The position numbers and the translations under genes were made by a program. A stretch of 64,000 bases of DNA from Diogma glabrata (lineage: Eukaryota; Arthropoda; Insecta; Diptera; Cylindrotomidae), in the NCBI GenBank assembly GCA_963693315.1, contig OY856188.1, positions 194,566,322-194,630,321 on the forward strand. The letters run 5' to 3'. The notes beneath the pieces were generated by a model, which searched no databases, was not told where the DNA came from, and was given only the letters and a program-made list of their open reading frames with translations. Each line of letters opens with the position of its first letter. Position 1 is the stretch's first letter. Positions 45,809 to 58,593 of this stretch are shown piece after piece.

Positions 45809-47747
45809 CAAGGTTGGCATGATATATATCAATGATATATATCCGATATATATCATTGATATATATCACGATATTTATTCCCTGATATATATCATGATAT
45901 TTATAAAAAAGAAATTATTAACTATTCCTACCTAAAATTTGAAAAACTGTTGCAGCACTGCCCGCAAAACGCGTGCCAAATCGTGGTAATCTGGTTCAGC
46001 TATACCAAGAGTAAGACCATAAAGCTGACATAGATCCTGACATAACTAAGCTTATAACATAAATATTGTAATGCATGCTAAACATATGCTTTATTGTCTA
46101 AAGACCATAGCAGTCACTTTAGACCGAACTCAAAAATATAAAACGACTATTGCCGTTGTTGTTGAAATTTGGCATAAACTGGAAGTCGATCTTAAGCTAG
46201 AGCAACCTGTAGAAGTTAAGAAACTTTTTTATCGAAGGAGACATTTCTTTGAGAAACATGTCCTTAGATGCACCTAGCTAATGTATGCTTGACCATTGAT
46301 TTTTATGTAAACGTTTGAAGAACCACCAAAGAGAAGAAGCATATGCTTCCTTACTTAAATATAATTATTTCAGACTTCATTCCGTTTGTAATGGCGCGTT
46401 TAGCTGAAATTACACCATTTTCAAAATATGCATTTCAATCTCAGCTTAGAAACTCCACCAATGGTGTGGTAGAATGGAATTACTCCTTAAGCAGGGTTTT
46501 CCAGAATTTGAAATACGGGCAAACACTGGTCCATTAATGGTAAACAGTATTCGACTTTTATTATTATGCCAGTACTAGAACCACTCATCGACCGATCTAT
46601 GGTTGACAGAAAATAGCCAGTATTTAGTTAACTTTGAATGGCCAAGCACTGGTAAACAGTAATTGGCTATTGTTATTGAGCCATAACTATAGAACCATGA
46701 ATCACCCGATCTACAGTTAATAAAAAAAAGCCTGTTTATTTTACTTTTAATGGCCAAGTAATGCACGCCAATAGTTAACATTAATTGGCTATTGTTATTG
46801 GGCCAGTACTGAACCATGAATTGGCCGATCTTTGTCATGCTTGCTAAAATTCACTAGAGTAATATCCATTTTAGAAATATATATTTTGCAAAATTTCACC
46901 TATAGTTGTCCAGGTTTAATTATTTTGTATTTAATTTATTTAAATTGAAACATAAGATATTCTATAATGGCCCAGTCATGGTTGCCAGTACTCGGCCATT
47001 GCTGCAATACTTGTCATCATCATTTGTCCGTTACTGGGTCAGCTGTACAGTGTACAACCTTGTATGGCTCAATACTGTTTTTTTCTCTGGAAAATAAATG
47101 GCAGTCATTTATTGTCCAAAATTATCAACAAATAAAATTATGTTAGTGGCCGAGTCATAGTTACCAGTACTATGAGTCGTGGTTCCCAGTGCCAAGTCAT
47201 TGTTGAAATATTTGGTCGCCAGAAATTGACCATTACTGGACCAATTCTATTTACTTGTATGGGCGATTGCTGGCTTTTTTCTCTGGCTCTTGAACGGAAG
47301 TTATTTATTGTTCGAAGTTATCATCCAGTAACATTATGTTAATGGTCCAGTTGTAAGTACTCGACCATTGTTGCATTACTGGTCGCCGGTAATGGACTAT
47401 TAATGGAGTAGTTGTACAAACTTGTATGGGTATTGATAATGCAACTTGACAAAATAAACAAGACAAAGTGAGCGAGCGTATTCTCGAACTTGTGCAATCG
47501 AATATATAAACGAAAGGCTTGATAAATTGCCTATAAAAACTGAATTGAAGTTGCCATATTAGAATTTAGTTTATAGGTGAAGAGGTAAGAAACGAAGGAG
47601 TGTGGAAAGGGCCACATATTGTATTATATTTAAGATAAACAACTGATTCAAAAATAAATATCAGAACTTGATATATATCGGATATATATCTGATATATAT
47701 CGGATATTTTGATATTTATATAAATATCATGATATTTGCCAACCTTG
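45809..47747 (+). mobile_element. hAT-like non-autonomous element, copy A, 1,939 bp
   Basis: Ends CAAGGTTGGC / GCCAACCTTG with the 8 bp duplication CTATCATA (45801-45808, 47748-47755), both hallmarks of hAT transposition. Sub-terminal regions are runs of GATATATATC palindromes. The interior has many variants of CCAGTAATGG/CCATTACTGG. Short frames inside are the same as in copy B because the elements are nearly identical; none resembles a transposase. Confidence 0.9.
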
Positions 47748-47879
47748 CTATCATATCTATGTAGTCTTGATGTTGTTAACCTTCATTTTCGAAGTTTGAA
47801 ATTTCATCATGTTTAGTGATTGTTTCGGCAAATCCATCAGACGTGTCGTCGTACAGACAAGACAGAGCATCAGGTACTA

Positions 47880-48330
47880 CGTTTTGGGTCCCCTTACTAA
47901 TAATTTGAAAAACTCGTATGTTCTCTATCTCTTTCTCTAAAAACTCTATCTAGCTAACCAGCCACTCAACTCTTTTTTGTGACATAAGCTAGTTCAGACT
48001 CGAGTGGTCAGTAACAATGCTGAATCTGTGACTCTCCACGTAGGCCCTGAATTTGTTCACGTTGAGAATCCCCGCAAGACACTCCAACTCAGACACCGAA
48101 AAATTTCGTTACGTATTATCAGCTTCTTCGACATTAAGGCTATCGGACATTCCTGACATTCACATGTAGCTGATATAGTACGCTTCCTACTCCTGTTAAA
48201 CTAGCGTCGCATCTTATCAAGAATTCCTTGTAATAGTCCGGACTCCCGATTAATTCAAACTGGAGCTACAGTCAATAGATGTATAAAATTATTAGAAGCG
48301 GATTGAGCATCCTCAGTCCAAACCAGCTGT
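47880..48330 (-). pseudogene. RNase H remnant of the dead gypsy element
   Basis: Conceptual minus-strand reading gives VWTEDAQSA.NN.IHLLTVAPV, LLQGILDK and a DAS..GVGSVLYQ-like catalytic block, PIALMSKKL, SELECLAGILNVNKFRAYV and FSIVTDHSSL. These are RNase H motifs of Ty3/gypsy with several frameshifts and stops. Confidence 0.75.
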
Positions 48331-48375
48331 TTTGGGCTTTTTTTTTTTCAAAAGATTAGTGATGGGTGATACGAC

Positions 48376-48880
48376 ACTTTTTTTTTTTTTTTTTTAATAA
48401 AATGTGTTGTGTAATAGGGTTTAGAATATGTGTCACAACAACACATAAATACCTTTTAAGACCTAGGTCTAAACCTGGGTCCCACAATCTAAGGTGTAGA
48501 TTAACGCTTTTTTTAAACATCTGTGGGTTGAAGCCACCTGAGACTAAGTGTTCCGGCAAACTATTCCATTTGTACGCAGTTCGGACAAAGAAGTCTCTCT
48601 GCGATCTGCCAATATGACAGCGCGGTATCTTTACCGTTTCACTGGTTGCGGCAGCCGATTGCCGAGTGGAACGGGGATAAGAATAAGTTTGAGGCATGAT
48701 GCCGCTGATTTCATCTGAGCACTGCTGATGACGATATTTGTAAAAAACAACGAGGTCAGCAACAGTGCGACGATGTTGTAGGGAATCAAGTTTTGATGTC
48801 AAAGTTCGATCACCTACAATTCGTATAGCTCGCTTTTGAACAGAGTCCAAGAGGGCCAAGATGGAAACTTGCATAATTTT
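48376..48880 (-). mobile_element. Poly(A)-tailed non-LTR RT tail inside the dead gypsy
   Basis: Minus strand: LALLDSVQKRAIRIVGDRTL, LQHRRTVADLVVFYKYRHQQ, CSDEISGIMP, FFVRTAYKWNSLPEHLV, then a 3' UTR and an A run (T run at 48377-48395 on the plus strand). This is the extreme C-terminus of a Jockey/CR1-type RT, strongly 5'-truncated. It follows the gypsy RT fragment in the same frame, giving a chance chimeric frame (48356-49108). Confidence 0.85.
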
Positions 48881-49440
48881 TTGTAGGTTAGTTGTTAGAC
48901 CTGCTATTTTCAAAAATTCAGACATCTTAGATAGTAGTTCCATGTGTTCCACGAATGTTGAGATATGATATCGATGTGGTATGATTTTATGTATCAGCCG
49001 ACACATTGTCTGGGCGGCATTGCACAGCCCAAAAGGCATAACCTTAAACTGATACAATGGGTTCACAGACACTGTGAAGACCGTTTTGTCTCGGACTGCT
49101 TCTGACAAAGGAGATCAATGCTGCTGATGTATCTTTTACAATCCAAACGACCCAACAAGCCATCGATTAAAAGAAGTGGGTATGAATTCGGGAGTCTAAA
49201 CACAAACTATTCTTCCCAGAAAATTTCTGAATAAGCACCACTAGCGAGCACCAGGAGCTAGAACTCTCTTCGATAATTCCTAAATGTAGTATTCGGTCAA
49301 TTGTTCGGTATAGATCTTTTGTTGAACTGTCGGCGATGTGGGGTAATGCCTCTGTTTTACAGGTGTATTATCCCCAACATCGATGATATGTTCAATCAAA
49401 GAAGTCTTCTACCTGTGCAACTAAATTAGGTGCTAACTAT
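48881..49440 (-). pseudogene. Reverse transcriptase remnant of the dead gypsy element
   Basis: Minus-strand pieces: IDVGDNTPVKQRHYP, GIIEES, LCLDSR, RYISSID, then VRDKTVFTVSVNPLYQFKVM, PFGLCNAAQTMCRLIHKIIP and EHMELLSKMSEFLKIAGL. The catalytic YxDD segment that should follow IIPHRYH is deleted: the frame jumps to TFVEHMELL. Several frameshifts upstream. Confidence 0.85.
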
Positions 49441-49450
49441 TCGAACCGTG

Positions 49451-51233
49451 TCGTTTTAATTTACGATGCATCTCATTAAAATCATTATACTATTTACCAC
49501 GAGTTGTAGATTTAACTTTAACGTAACTTCAAATATAAATTATATAGAATTTACCTTGAGACTGGAAAATACTGAGAACAACTAACAAGTTAACTTATCG
49601 TTTCAATTTCAACAATAAAGTCACAGTTAAAACAACAATTGAAAATATTGACAAACCTACGCTTACGAAAAAAAACATCTCCTGTCTCCACGAAAAATTA
49701 GTTACTATTAAGATCTTTAAGTTCTTAAATTCTAAACAGTTACTGGCCTGTATTCAAGACAAGATGTTTTCAAATCACGACAAGCGCTTTAAAGAATTGT
49801 TGCTTACCAATCATTAAAATTCGGTTGATTGCCGACTGCCGTAAAGAAAAGTAGGTACTGGAGTTCTACATTCTCTTTGAGAATAAAACAAATTTTATGG
49901 ATAGTAAAATTGCCAATTTTCAATTTTGCATATGAATAATAAATAAATGATTTTTTATAAATTTTAAAAATTAAAATACAATTAAATGATCGTAAAAAAG
50001 CTTAACAAAATATTATTTCAAATGTCAAGTTCATTTTGAAAGTCAATACAATGAATAAAAATCTATATGCATGTACGTACATACTCTCTCCAATATCCAT
50101 ACTGGCAAAGTAAACGAAGAAAATTTTATATAAAAAAAATAAATTGGTAATGTCGTCTGTTAGTTTTACCTTATCGGTCATACATTTTGTTTTATATTAT
50201 GTCAGCAACATTTTGAAATTGATAATCAAATATTAATGTTTTCTTTTATTTATATTAATGACTATGTTGCTATAGACAAGATCTGAGTCATATACATTGA
50301 ATTTTTCAGTTTTTTATAATATTTTAAGATTCTCTAAATGATTGTATGATCGTTACCGAGATGTCTGTCTATTATAATTAAGGATAAAACACTTGAGGTT
50401 TGTTTCAATTTTTAAGCTTTTTCCTACTCACATTATTCATACTTGAAAATAAAAGGCGATTGTTTAAATTTTTTCACAGAATTGCTAATACTCTAAACAA
50501 GTTGTGTTTATTTAAGGTTTTGTATTCAACAAATAAATTGTTTTAATTCAAATAAATAAAAATCACACTTCAATTGAAACACTTAGTCTTCTTATAAAAA
50601 AAAAGAAGTGAACGGTAATCAATAAAAAATATTTCATCTCATCAGATGAAACGGTTTACAATGTTCTGATCAATCATACAACTAAAACATGCTTCCATTT
50701 GTAAATTAGTAAATATGGTACAATTATACAAATAAACAATGTGTATCAAACGCCAAATTATGCTTCCAATTGCTACCCGGGTAGTGATAGCACACTTAAG
50801 TAGTGTAGACAAGATGCAGGAAATACTGGTTATACTCTATTAGTAGAGGCAGTATTTCTTCTTCATCTCTTGCTTTCGAATTCGCGATAAAAATTGAAAA
50901 CTTATTAAAATATCGTAGGGTCATCGATCTGGAAACACTCATGAAGGTTTTCAATCATTTCTGTTCAGTTTTTGGTGACATCCCCGCGTATTTCAGTCCC
51001 ATTGAAATATGAGGTAAACTGTAAAGTAAAAATTAAAATATCACATATCTACTAGAATCTGTTATGACAGTTACCGGGGTTGGGTTGTGACTTGTGTGTG
51101 GAAGAGGGGTTGGTTGGCAAATTGCATAGAATCTTTATGGAACTTTGGTATATGATCCAGGTTCATAATTCATTTCAAAATTGATTCATCTAAAAATTGG
51201 ACAAAACGGCGGGAATCGCTCGAACGCCTGTTA
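49451..51233. other. AT-rich region without recognisable gene
   Basis: No convincing frame. TTTCATCTCATCAGATGAAA near 50632 is a short palindrome. The 50760-51130 part (TTGCTACCCGGGTAGTGATA) is less AT-biased and might be further gypsy remnant, unproven. Confidence 0.35.
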
Positions 51234-51241
51234 TTTTGAAT

Positions 51242-52295
51242 CAGGGTTGCATAAAAATCTGATTTTTTTTAAAAAAATCGGATTTATTTGATTTAAATCG
51301 CTTTTTTTTATTTAAATCAGATTTTTATGATTTTTACAAAAATGTAGTACATATAATTTTTGAAGAAGTGAGATATCCTATGCTACGATAACTACTTAAT
51401 ATAAATCATTGGCTTTGGTTGTATTTTTTGAAAGGCTAGGCTAGACAAAATTAAAGGAACAGTTTTCAGTTACTAGATTTTTACACTGAAATATTGAATG
51501 TTGTTCTAGCGAAATGAAAAGCGTTACTTGTCATGCTTTGTGATGTCAGAGATATCCAATTCTGCAGGTCCGAAAAGTTCCTCAGGCCTGTAGATAACTG
51601 GTTAACATTAAACGACAAGTCATATGGAACAACTGTTAATAACTTGTGTCAGGAAATGGTTTAGGGTTTAATTTTAGGATTTAATTTTAACCATCAAAGA
51701 TAGAAACGATAATTTTTGGTGGAATTTTTTTTTTTCGTAAGCGGGTTGTACTGATTTGCATTTAATACTCAATTTGATTTGTAATTATTTATTATTTCTA
51801 GATTAATTTCTAGAATCTGCTCATGTATTTTATGTGGGTTTGTCAATATTTCCAATTGTTGTTTAATCTGTAACTATTATTGAAGTTTTACGACGATAGG
51901 CTAACAACTTAGTTATTCTTAGTTGTTTCCCGTAGCAAGCACGATGCAATTGTCTCAGCGTGACTTAATACAGATGCCGTTGGTCAGGTGAAGATAGCTC
52001 AGATAAGGTTATAAAAATGGTGATCGTATCTCGTTCATCATCTTCTTAGAACGCATATTGTTGTGGGACTTCTTTCTTTATGTTTCTATTCGTGTTTTAG
52101 GTGTTTTTTTGACACAATTTGAAATTCCTACCACAATACATTTTTTAAAAAAAAAATTTGTTTTTTAATTTGCTTAAAATTTTAGAAGTTTTTTCAAGTG
52201 ATTTAAATCAGTGATTTTTTTAAAAAAATCATGTTGATTTAAATCTGATTTAAATCACTGATTTAAATCAAATGATTTAAATCAATGCAACCCTG
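51242..52295. mobile_element. hAT-like non-autonomous element, GATTTAAATC family, copy 1
   Basis: Ends CAGGGTTGCA / TGCAACCCTG with the 8 bp duplication TTTTGAAT (51234-51241 and 52296-52303). Both sub-terminal regions are dense in TGATTTAAATCA-type palindromes. 1,054 bp, no transposase. Related to 55414-56865 in opposite orientation. Confidence 0.9.
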
Positions 52296-52319
52296 TTTTG
52301 AATCTTCATTAACTTCTCA

Positions 52320-53170
52320 TTCTTATTGAGACTCGGCATGTAAGGTTTTTTTAGTACCGTTTCCAACATTTCTGCATAGAGCATTTCGGTTTGTCAATTC
52401 TGGTTTAAAAGTTTGCTTTTCTGGTTAATTTAATTCGTTCGTGAATTAATTTTTATGACTCTTTGAAAAAAGATTTAAATATATATGGCAAGAAGCTGAT
52501 TAGTTTAGCTGATCGATATCGAATAAGCTGGTGGGGGGCCCCGGAAAACCTGTTTTGTTGAAAGCTCAATCATCTAATTACCTGATAATCGAATTGGATG
52601 AAACTTAGTAAATAAGCATTTTAAATGGTATGGTTCACAACAGTTACACATACCAAGTCCCGGTTTTTCGATTACGGTAAAAAAACTTTTCTTGGATTTT
52701 TTGCATTTTTTCAGTGTCCTTATCCACAATACAGCTTACAATAATAAAGTGACTATGATGAAACTTATGAAAAAGATTTCCATTAATATGATAATGATCA
52801 ACTTCTGATGTGCTGACCAAAGTAGGAAAGAATCTGCTGACTTTTCTCACTTTGTTGGAACTTGAGAGCATACAGTCTTTGTTCATTACATAAATCAATT
52901 TTGACAAAACATAGAGACTTGAATGACAAAAAAGCGATTAGTTTTTTACCGATTTTGGGATAAGCCGTAAGAGACCGCCCAAACATTGGTTTATTTGAAA
53001 CTTCAATAACATCTCCTGATAATTGATTTTGATTAAACTTGGTAAGTATGATTTGTTACAGTTCCCTACTTCGGGTTTGTCACTTCCGGAATTTATTTTT
53101 ACTTTTTCTACTCGTCCAACGGAATTTATGTCTGTTGGGATACTAGCTTTCTTAATTGAACTAATTTTAA
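52320..53170. repeat. ACCGGAAGT repeat family, inverted pieces
   Basis: Reverse-orientation landmarks: AAGCTGATTAGTTTAG, GGGGGGCCCCGG, GTTCACAACAGTTACACA, TCCCGGTTTTTCGATTACGG and GGGTTTGTCACTTCCGGAAT (53075-53094). It matches the 35640-36960 family with heavy divergence. Confidence 0.55.
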
Positions 53171-53317
53171 CGAAACTTTAGCAAAATATGAAGATTTATT
53201 TTACATATTATCGTTGCCAATATTTTTTATTTGCATCGTTTTTAAGATTGGCTAACTAAACAATAAATCCTATCACTTATAAAAAATGACATAGGCGAAT
53301 TTAAGGTAATGTCTTAG

Positions 53318-55256
53318 CAAGGTTGGCAAATATCATGATATTTATATAAATATCAAAATATCCGATATATATCAGATATATATCCGATATATATCAAGTT
53401 CTGATATTTATTTTTGAATCAGTTGTTTATCTTAAATATAATACAATATGTGGCCCTTTCCACACTCCTTCGTTTCTTACCTCTTCACCTATAAACTAAA
53501 TTCTAATATGGCAACTTCAATTCAGTTTTTATAGGCAATTTATCAAGCCTTTCGTTTATATATTCGATTGCACAAGTTCGAGAATACGCTCGCTCACTTT
53601 GTCTTGTTTATTTTGTCAAGTTGCATTATCAATACCCATACAAGTTTGTACAACTACTCCATTAATAGTCCATTACCGGCGACCAGTAATGCAACAATGG
53701 TCGAGTACTTACAACTGGACCATTAACATAATGTTACTGGATGATAACTTCGAACAATAAATAACTTCCGTTCAAGAGCCAGAGAAAAAAGCCAGCAATC
53801 GCCCATACAAGTAAATAAAATTGGTCCAGTAATGGTCAATTTCTGGCGACCAAATATTTCAACAATGACTTGGCACTGGGAACCACGACTCATAGTACTG
53901 GTTACTATGACTCGGCCACTAACATAATTTTATTTGTTGATAATTTTGGACAATAAATGACTGCCATTTATTTTCCAGAGAAAAAAACAGTATTGAGCCA
54001 TACAAGGTTGTACACTGTACAGCTGACCCAGTAACGGACAAATGATGATGACAAGTATTGCAGCAATAGCCGAGTACTGGCAACCATGACTGGGCCATTA
54101 TAGAATATCTTATGTTTCAATTTAAATAAATTAAATACAAAATAATTAAACCTGGACAACTATAGGTGAAATTTTGCAAAATATATATTTCTAAAATGGA
54201 TATTACTCTAGTGAATTTTAGCAAGCATGACAAAGATCGGCCAATTCATGGTTCAGTACTGGCCCAATAACAATAGCCAATTAATGTTAACTATTGGCGT
54301 GCATTACTTGGCCATTAAAAGTAAAATAAACAGGCTTTTTTTTATTAACTGTAGATCGGGTGATTCATGGTTCTATAGTTATGGCTCAATAACAATAGCC
54401 AATTACTGTTTACCAGTGCTTGGCCATTCAAAGTTAACTAAATACTGGCTATTTTCTGTCAACCATAGATCGGTCGATGAGTGGTTCTAGTACTGGCATA
54501 ATAATAAAAGTCGAATACTGTTTACCATTAATGGACCAGTGTTTGCCCGTATTTCAAATTCTGGAAAACCCTGCTTAAGGAGTAATTCCATTCTACCACA
54601 CCATTGGTGGAGTTTCTAAGCTGAGATTGAAATGCATATTTTGAAAATGGTGTAATTTCAGCTAAACGCGCCATTACAAACGGAATGAAGTCTGAAATAA
54701 TTATATTTAAGTAAGGAAGCATATGCTTCTTCTCTTTGGTGGTTCTTCAAACGTTTACATAAAAATCAATGGTCAAGCATACATTAGCTAGGTGCATCTA
54801 AGGACATGTTTCTCAAAGAAATGTCTCCTTCGATAAAAAAGTTTCTTAACTTCTACAGGTTGCTCTAGCTTAAGATCGACTTCCAGTTTATGCCAAATTT
54901 CAACAACAACGGCAATAGTCGTTTTATATTTTTGAGTTCGGTCTAAAGCGACTGCTATGGTCTTTAGACAATAAAGCATATGTTTAGCATGCATTACAAT
55001 ATTTATGTTATAAGCTTAGTTATGTCAGGATCTATGTCAGCTTTATGGTCTTACTCTTGGTATAGCTGAACCAGATTACCACGATTTGGCACGCGTTTTG
55101 CGGGCAGTGCTGCAACAGTTTTTCAAATTTTAGGTAGGAATAGTTAATAATTTCTTTTTTATAAATATCATGATATATATCAGGGACTAAATATCGTGAT
55201 ATATATCAATGATATATATCGGATATATATCATTGATATATATCATGCCAACCTTG
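53318..55256 (-). mobile_element. hAT-like non-autonomous element, copy B, 1,939 bp
   Basis: Reverse-orientation twin of copy A, with the same length and ends and a different 8 bp duplication TGTCTTAG (53310-53317, 55257-55264). The separate duplications show two independent insertions rather than one segmental inversion. The few differences suggest recent activity driven by a transposase elsewhere. Confidence 0.9.
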
Positions 55257-55413
55257 TGTCTTAGAGATGCAGGCAAGCTCTATTCAGTAAACTGTACCAC
55301 CCTCAATCTTATTTATGAAGTGTTCCTTGATGATAAAACGTTATTGCTTGTTCAAAGAAAGAAGCCTTAATATAACTATTTGAATACGCTGTAATACTGA
55401 CAAAACTTGTAAG

Positions 55414-56865
55414 CAGGGTTGCATTGATTTAAATCATTTGATTTAAATCAATGATTTATATCAGATTTAAATCAACCTGATTTTTTAAAAAAAATCACTG
55501 ATTTAAATCAATTGAAGAAATTTCTAAAAATTTTTAAGTAATTTTAAAATAATTTTTTTTTAATCAAATGTATTGTGTGGTAGAAATTTCAATATGTTTC
55601 ACAACAATACATGGAAACCTTTTAAGAGCAAAGTCTCATAACAACATGCGTGCTAAGGTGATGATGGACGCAATTTTTTTGTTGTTTTTTAAGCATTTCT
55701 TAAAGAATTGACAACTAAACAATAAATCCTATCACATAATAAAATATGACTTACGCCAATATTTCAAGATAGGATAAAGAAAATAAAAAGCGCAAAAAAC
55801 AAATTGCTTAGACAAATTTGTACGAACAAAACTAAAATTGTATTCCCAATAAGACAATAAGTGGCATTGGTATAGCTCATGAGCATGTGATGCCCTGTCT
55901 TCCTTAATCATAAAAGACTAGATATAGCGATCTATATAAGCTCGTTTTTTTGAGCAAGCAATACCGTGCCATCTTGAAGGAATACTCCATAACTGACATT
56001 GAGAACACTAGCATTGACTGAATACAGCTCATCCGCTCAACCTCTCTTAGATATCACCTTGACTAGTAATATCTCACTTCTATTGACATATAAACTCTTA
56101 TAGGTTGTCACATCCGTAGATCAAAAATAAAAAAATTTACAAATCAACAAAAACTCATTCCCCTTTAGAAATCTTTTAGAAAATTTGGGCAGATTCAAAA
56201 TAAATTAAAAATTTAATTTAATATTAAAACCTTTTCAAATCTGCTACCATGGCTCTCGAGATTGTTAACTGAGAGGTGATTCAACATAACTTTTGAATAG
56301 TAAAGAATACAACCATGTGATTTATTCAGCTAAAAACTGTCAAGTATAAGAACAACCATAGTTGCTTTTTTACCGAAAGCATTGCATGCGATAAGCTACT
56401 TTTTGGCATTGTCCCAAACATCAGAATTCCGGATGTATTCAAGCCTTGGTTGTACAGCTACCACAGGTACTATTAAATGTTCTTTGATTTTTCTTCAAAC
56501 TTAAAAGAACTCAGACAAGGATTATCGAAAAGTATCTTAGATTGGCGTCGGCGTTTGACAAGACACCATTTTCATGTCGCTAGAACAATAATCAGTATTT
56601 CAGTGTAAAAATCGAGTAACTAAAAACTGTTACTTTACTTTTATACAACCGAAGCTAATGATTTATAAAAGTAGATAACGTAGCATAGGAATATAGTCTA
56701 TAGATATAGGATCCCTTCTTCAAAAGAGTGAATATTTTTCAAAAATTATACAAATTAAACTAAATTTTTTTTAAAAATCAAAAAAATCCGATTTAAATAA
56801 AAAAAACTGATTTAAATCAAATAAATCTGATTTTTTTAAAAAAATCGGATTTTTATGCAACCCTG
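55414..56865. mobile_element. hAT-like non-autonomous element, GATTTAAATC family, copy 2
   Basis: Ends CAGGGTTGCATTG / ATGCAACCCTG with 8 bp duplication CTTGTAAG (55406-55413, 56866-56873). 1,452 bp. Inner parts match copy 1 in reverse (for example the block with ATAAATCATTGGCTTTGGTT), but it has extra internal sequence. Confidence 0.9.
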
Positions 56866-56873
56866 CTTGTAAG

Positions 56874-58255
56874 TCACACGATCAAAAATATGCCACTAGG
56901 TACTGGTAGATATGTTATTGGTTATGTTCGGAAGTGTTGATGGACGCAAATCTATTTTTTGTTTTTTTTAGAACATAATAAAATATCACATAGATAGGCC
57001 AATATTTCGTGATAGGATAGAGAAAATATGAATAATAAAAAAAGAGGTAAAAAGCAAATTTGTTTTAAAAATTTGCCAGAACAAAACTAAAATGCGTTTA
57101 ATACTAATCCAGCTGTTGTTGTTGTAGGGACGAGACAACCACGAAACTGCAGTGGATATAGAGGTTAAATGGTATGCAGGAGGTATAGACACAGGTATAT
57201 GTATAGGTATATGTATTGAATTGTGATTATTACCTGACACCAAATAGAACAAAGTACAGCGAGACCTTCACGTGTTGAAATTGCTTTTCGTACGATTGTC
57301 TCTGGTTTTTTTATTCTGTTTGTTTTCGATTTTTTTTTTCATTAATAATCTCGAACTCATCAATCTTGATCCGAACGATTATTTTGAAAAAATCTTCTCA
57401 TTCTTTTTTCAACTTTGGCATTAAAAATTCACATTTGAACTATTTCGATCTATAAACATTTCCCGACCTAGTTCTTTTGTGTTTTCAAATTTCTTTTTCA
57501 CGCTGTTTTTTATATTAGTAATCAGCCAAAACTCCTAAAAGTAATAGTTTTAGGCGACAAAATATTTTTTAAATTTTCAGTGATAATTACTTGAACTTCA
57601 CATCAGTTCTTTTCTTACATAATAAAACTGTGTTAAATGTCAAATTAAAACGTTATTTAAAACAAAAATACATATTTTCAAGAATAAATGAACAACCAAC
57701 CATCCGTAAGTTCACTTCAGTTAAAGTTAAAAAAAATAATAATGGCACACATAAAAATTCGCATATTCATCATTTATTATTATTTTGTTGTTTAATAGTT
57801 TTTATGTGAACATTTATAATAGCGATACGTCACTTGTTTTGAATTTTTTCTACATATAATTAATTGACATCATTTAGATTGAACTTTTTGTTTCTTTTAT
57901 TAAAGTGGAATTTGTGTTGCATAATTATTGTATATTATAGATATAGGCTTTGTGCGAACTCACAAATATTTGACAGAACAAAGTTTTTGGTGAAGGTGAA
58001 ATTTGTAAAAACAAAACTTTTACATAAGGTGAAAAACTTTTGAAGTTATACTTCTTTACGCTTGTTGTACACATTTTGATGGGGTGTTGGTCGAGAAACC
58101 ACGTTTCATCACGCTTTTTTTTTATAATTGATTTAGAAATTTCGTCTTTATCACCATAGAGCATAAGGTTCAAATTGTTTTTGACTAATAAAACTAAAAG
58201 AATCGACGATTATCCGCAAAAATTTTGTACAGCGTGTGTATAATGGTCCAACTTG
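56874..58255. other. AT-rich region without recognisable gene
   Basis: Includes an 88-codon minus-strand frame at 56986-57252 with hydrophobic, low-complexity content that I do not recognise. Nothing else stands out. Confidence 0.35.
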
Positions 58256-58372
58256 AGAGATAGGATAGTTTTTATCTCGATTAAAAGCCTTAATATTTTT
58301 TAATTGCGAATTAAATGTTAAATATGGATGGTTCATAAGCAAATTTTCAGATGGCGGCGTAAATTAATTAGT
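58256..58372. repeat. ~110 bp direct repeat, copy 1
   Basis: GATAGGATAGTTTTTATCTC, TTAATATTTTTTAATTGCGA and CAGATGGCGGCGTAAATTA occur in the same order here and at 59201-59310, about 945 bp apart. They could be ends of a small element or an old duplication. Confidence 0.7.
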
Positions 58373-58593
58373 TTACTGTCAAACCTGCTTTATCGACTTT
58401 TTAATCATCCGTGTAGGTCCATATAGATTATAGACTATCAAATATGTTATTGAGCGATTATTTTGTTCCGGTGTTTGCCGCAATGGCGCTGCAAAAGGGG
58501 AAAAGGAGAATAAATTCCAAAAAAATTATATGGGATTTCATACAAAACACAACTTAAATAATTTTACAAATTATCAGTTGTAATTTCCCAAGG

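Larger units (their letters stand above)
44050..49450 (-). mobile_element. Dead Ty3/gypsy pol region with nested insertions
   Basis: Minus-strand remnants appear in the order RT (49440-48880), RNase H (48330-47880), integrase zinc finger and core (45450-44995, then 44590-44290) and the C-terminal DGQSIGTYY tail near 44060. They are interrupted by a poly(A)-tailed non-LTR tail, a hAT-like element, a piece of the ACCGGAAGT repeat and an R1-like tail. Frame breaks are frequent. The family differs from the intact element at 4.7-10.7 kb. I found no LTRs. Confidence 0.85.

Noticed and set aside
46071..47097. Four 63-87 codon frames conserved between the two 1,939 bp elements
   Set aside because: They are conserved only because the two elements are recent near-identical copies; they have both orientations, no transposase motif, and overlap palindromic repeats.
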